Shown piece after piece: positions 6,598-7,240 of a stretch of DNA of 7,240 bases. This DNA is from Rhodospirillaceae bacterium (lineage in GTDB: Bacteria > Pseudomonadota > Alphaproteobacteria > Rhodospirillales > Magnetovibrionaceae). Made by a program: the position numbers and the translations under genes. Position 1 is the first letter of the stretch, and each line of letters starts with the position of its first letter. The notes under the pieces were generated by a model. It did not search any database and had not been told where the DNA came from. It saw only the letters and a program-made list of their open reading frames with translations. The DNA lies in assembly GCA_029881835.1 (NCBI GenBank), contig JAOULV010000070.1, positions 1-7,240 of the forward strand, in the 5' to 3' direction.

Positions 6598-7240
6598 TTG
6601 AAAATTGCCACCTGGAACGTCAATTCCGTAAAAGCCCGGCTTGAACACCTGTTAAAGTGGCTGGGCGAATTCGCCCCCGATGTGGTTTTGTTGCAAGAAC
6701 TAAAAGGGCTGGAAGAAAACTTTCCCCTGATGGAAGTTAAATCGCTTGGCTATGAAGCCGCCGTGGTTGGACAAAAAACATATAACGGTGTTGCGATTTT
6801 ATCAAAATACCCAATTGAAATTACCCAAACCCGCTTGCCTGGAAATAAATCAGACGAACAAGCGCGTTATGTTGAAGGCATAACCAATGGCATTCGCGTT
6901 GCCAGCATTTATCTGCCCAACGGCAACCCGGTTCCCGGCGAAAAGTTTGATTACAAACTTGGCTGGATGGAACGCTTGTTGGCGCACACAAAAACATTGT
7001 TAAAAAATAATGATGCCTTTGTCTTGGGTGGCGATTACAACGTAATTCCCGAACCGGGCGATGTTTATAATCCGGAAAAATGGAAACGCGATGCTTTGTT
7101 TATGCCGCAATCAAGAAACGCATTTCGTGCCATTACCAATTTGGGCCTAACAGATGCATTGGCGGCCAAGGGAATGAGCGGGCATTATACCTGGTGGGAT
7201 TACCGCGCCGGTTCATGGGCGCGCGATGAAGGTTGCCGCA
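6598..7240 (+). CDS. xth: Exodeoxyribonuclease III (Xth, AP endonuclease family), C-terminus beyond the right edge
   Basis: Exonuclease III cleaves DNA at abasic sites and digests 3' ends in base excision repair. The 214 visible codons match the EEP nuclease fold: MKIATWNVNSVKARL at 1-15 (Asn7), LLQELKG at 31-37 with metal ligand Glu34, NGVAILSK at 63-70, SIYLPNGNP at 103-111 with Tyr105, and GGDYNVIPE at 144-152 with Asp146 and Asn148. The sequence stops at YRAGSWARDEGCR, just before the expected Ile-Asp-His segment, so the last catalytic Asp and His are outside; some 45-55 residues are probably missing. The start is TTG at 6598: an in-frame TGA stands at 6589-6591 and MKIATWNVNS is the conserved N-terminus. 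A GAAG four bases before it is only a weak ribosome site. With 15 bases between it and erpA and no terminator, co-transcription is likely. Confidence 0.95.
   Translation, partial: MKIATWNVNSVKARLEHLLKWLGEFAPDVVLLQELKGLEENFPLMEVKSLGYEAAVVGQKTYNGVAILSKYPIEITQTRLPGNKSDEQARYVEGITNGIRVASIYLPNGNPVPGEKFDYKLGWMERLLAHTKTLLKNNDAFVLGGDYNVIPEPGDVYNPEKWKRDALFMPQSRNAFRAITNLGLTDALAAKGMSGHYTWWDYRAGSWARDEGCR

Noticed and set aside
6372..6623. 83-codon minus-strand frame over the erpA end and the xth start
   Set aside because: It is antisense to ErpA, where the CGCG motif and family sequence are clear, and has no recognisable product.
1..7240. CRISPR array, mobile element, tRNA or defence system
   Set aside because: No regularly spaced repeats, transposase or integrase motifs, tRNA-like cloverleaf or att-like duplications were seen; the window is filled by housekeeping genes in a conserved order.

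Overview
The window looks like a stretch of core chromosome from an alphaproteobacterium of intermediate GC content. The evidence is gene content and order: erpA and xth diverge from a dgt-argS-SPOR-nagZ-(M50)-scpA series, an arrangement I recall as widespread in alphaproteobacteria. The protein sequences also fit that group, for example the PENPGG...PDRDKLVY segment ahead of the SPOR domain and the alphaproteobacterial style of the ScpA and ErpA sequences. There are no RNA genes, insertion sequences, CRISPR arrays, phage genes or clear intrinsic terminators. Coding density is very high, and the only sizeable non-coding stretch is about 140 bases (6080-6219).

Minus strand, read from 6079 down to 1: dgt (dNTP triphosphohydrolase), argS (arginyl-tRNA synthetase), a membrane-anchored SPOR-domain protein, nagZ (peptidoglycan-recycling beta-N-acetylglucosaminidase), a small M50-type site-2 protease, and scpA (kleisin of the condensin-like complex), whose C-terminus lies beyond the left edge. 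Neighbours overlap by 1, 11 or 4 bases or are separated by 15-24 bases. This fits one polycistronic unit with translational coupling. The products cover nucleotide-pool control, translation, cell-wall remodelling and recycling, membrane proteolysis and chromosome segregation, so the unit reads as a growth and division housekeeping operon rather than one pathway.

Plus strand: erpA (A-type iron-sulfur carrier), then, after 15 bases, xth (exodeoxyribonuclease III), which starts with TTG and runs off the right edge. The intergenic region between dgt and erpA must hold promoters for both directions. It contains a consensus TATAAT for erpA and a small dyad in the promoter spacer that could be an operator.

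I found no convincing sign of a previously undescribed system. The points most worth a second look are the M50 protease embedded between nagZ and scpA, the divergent control region, and the two TTG starts (nagZ and xth).
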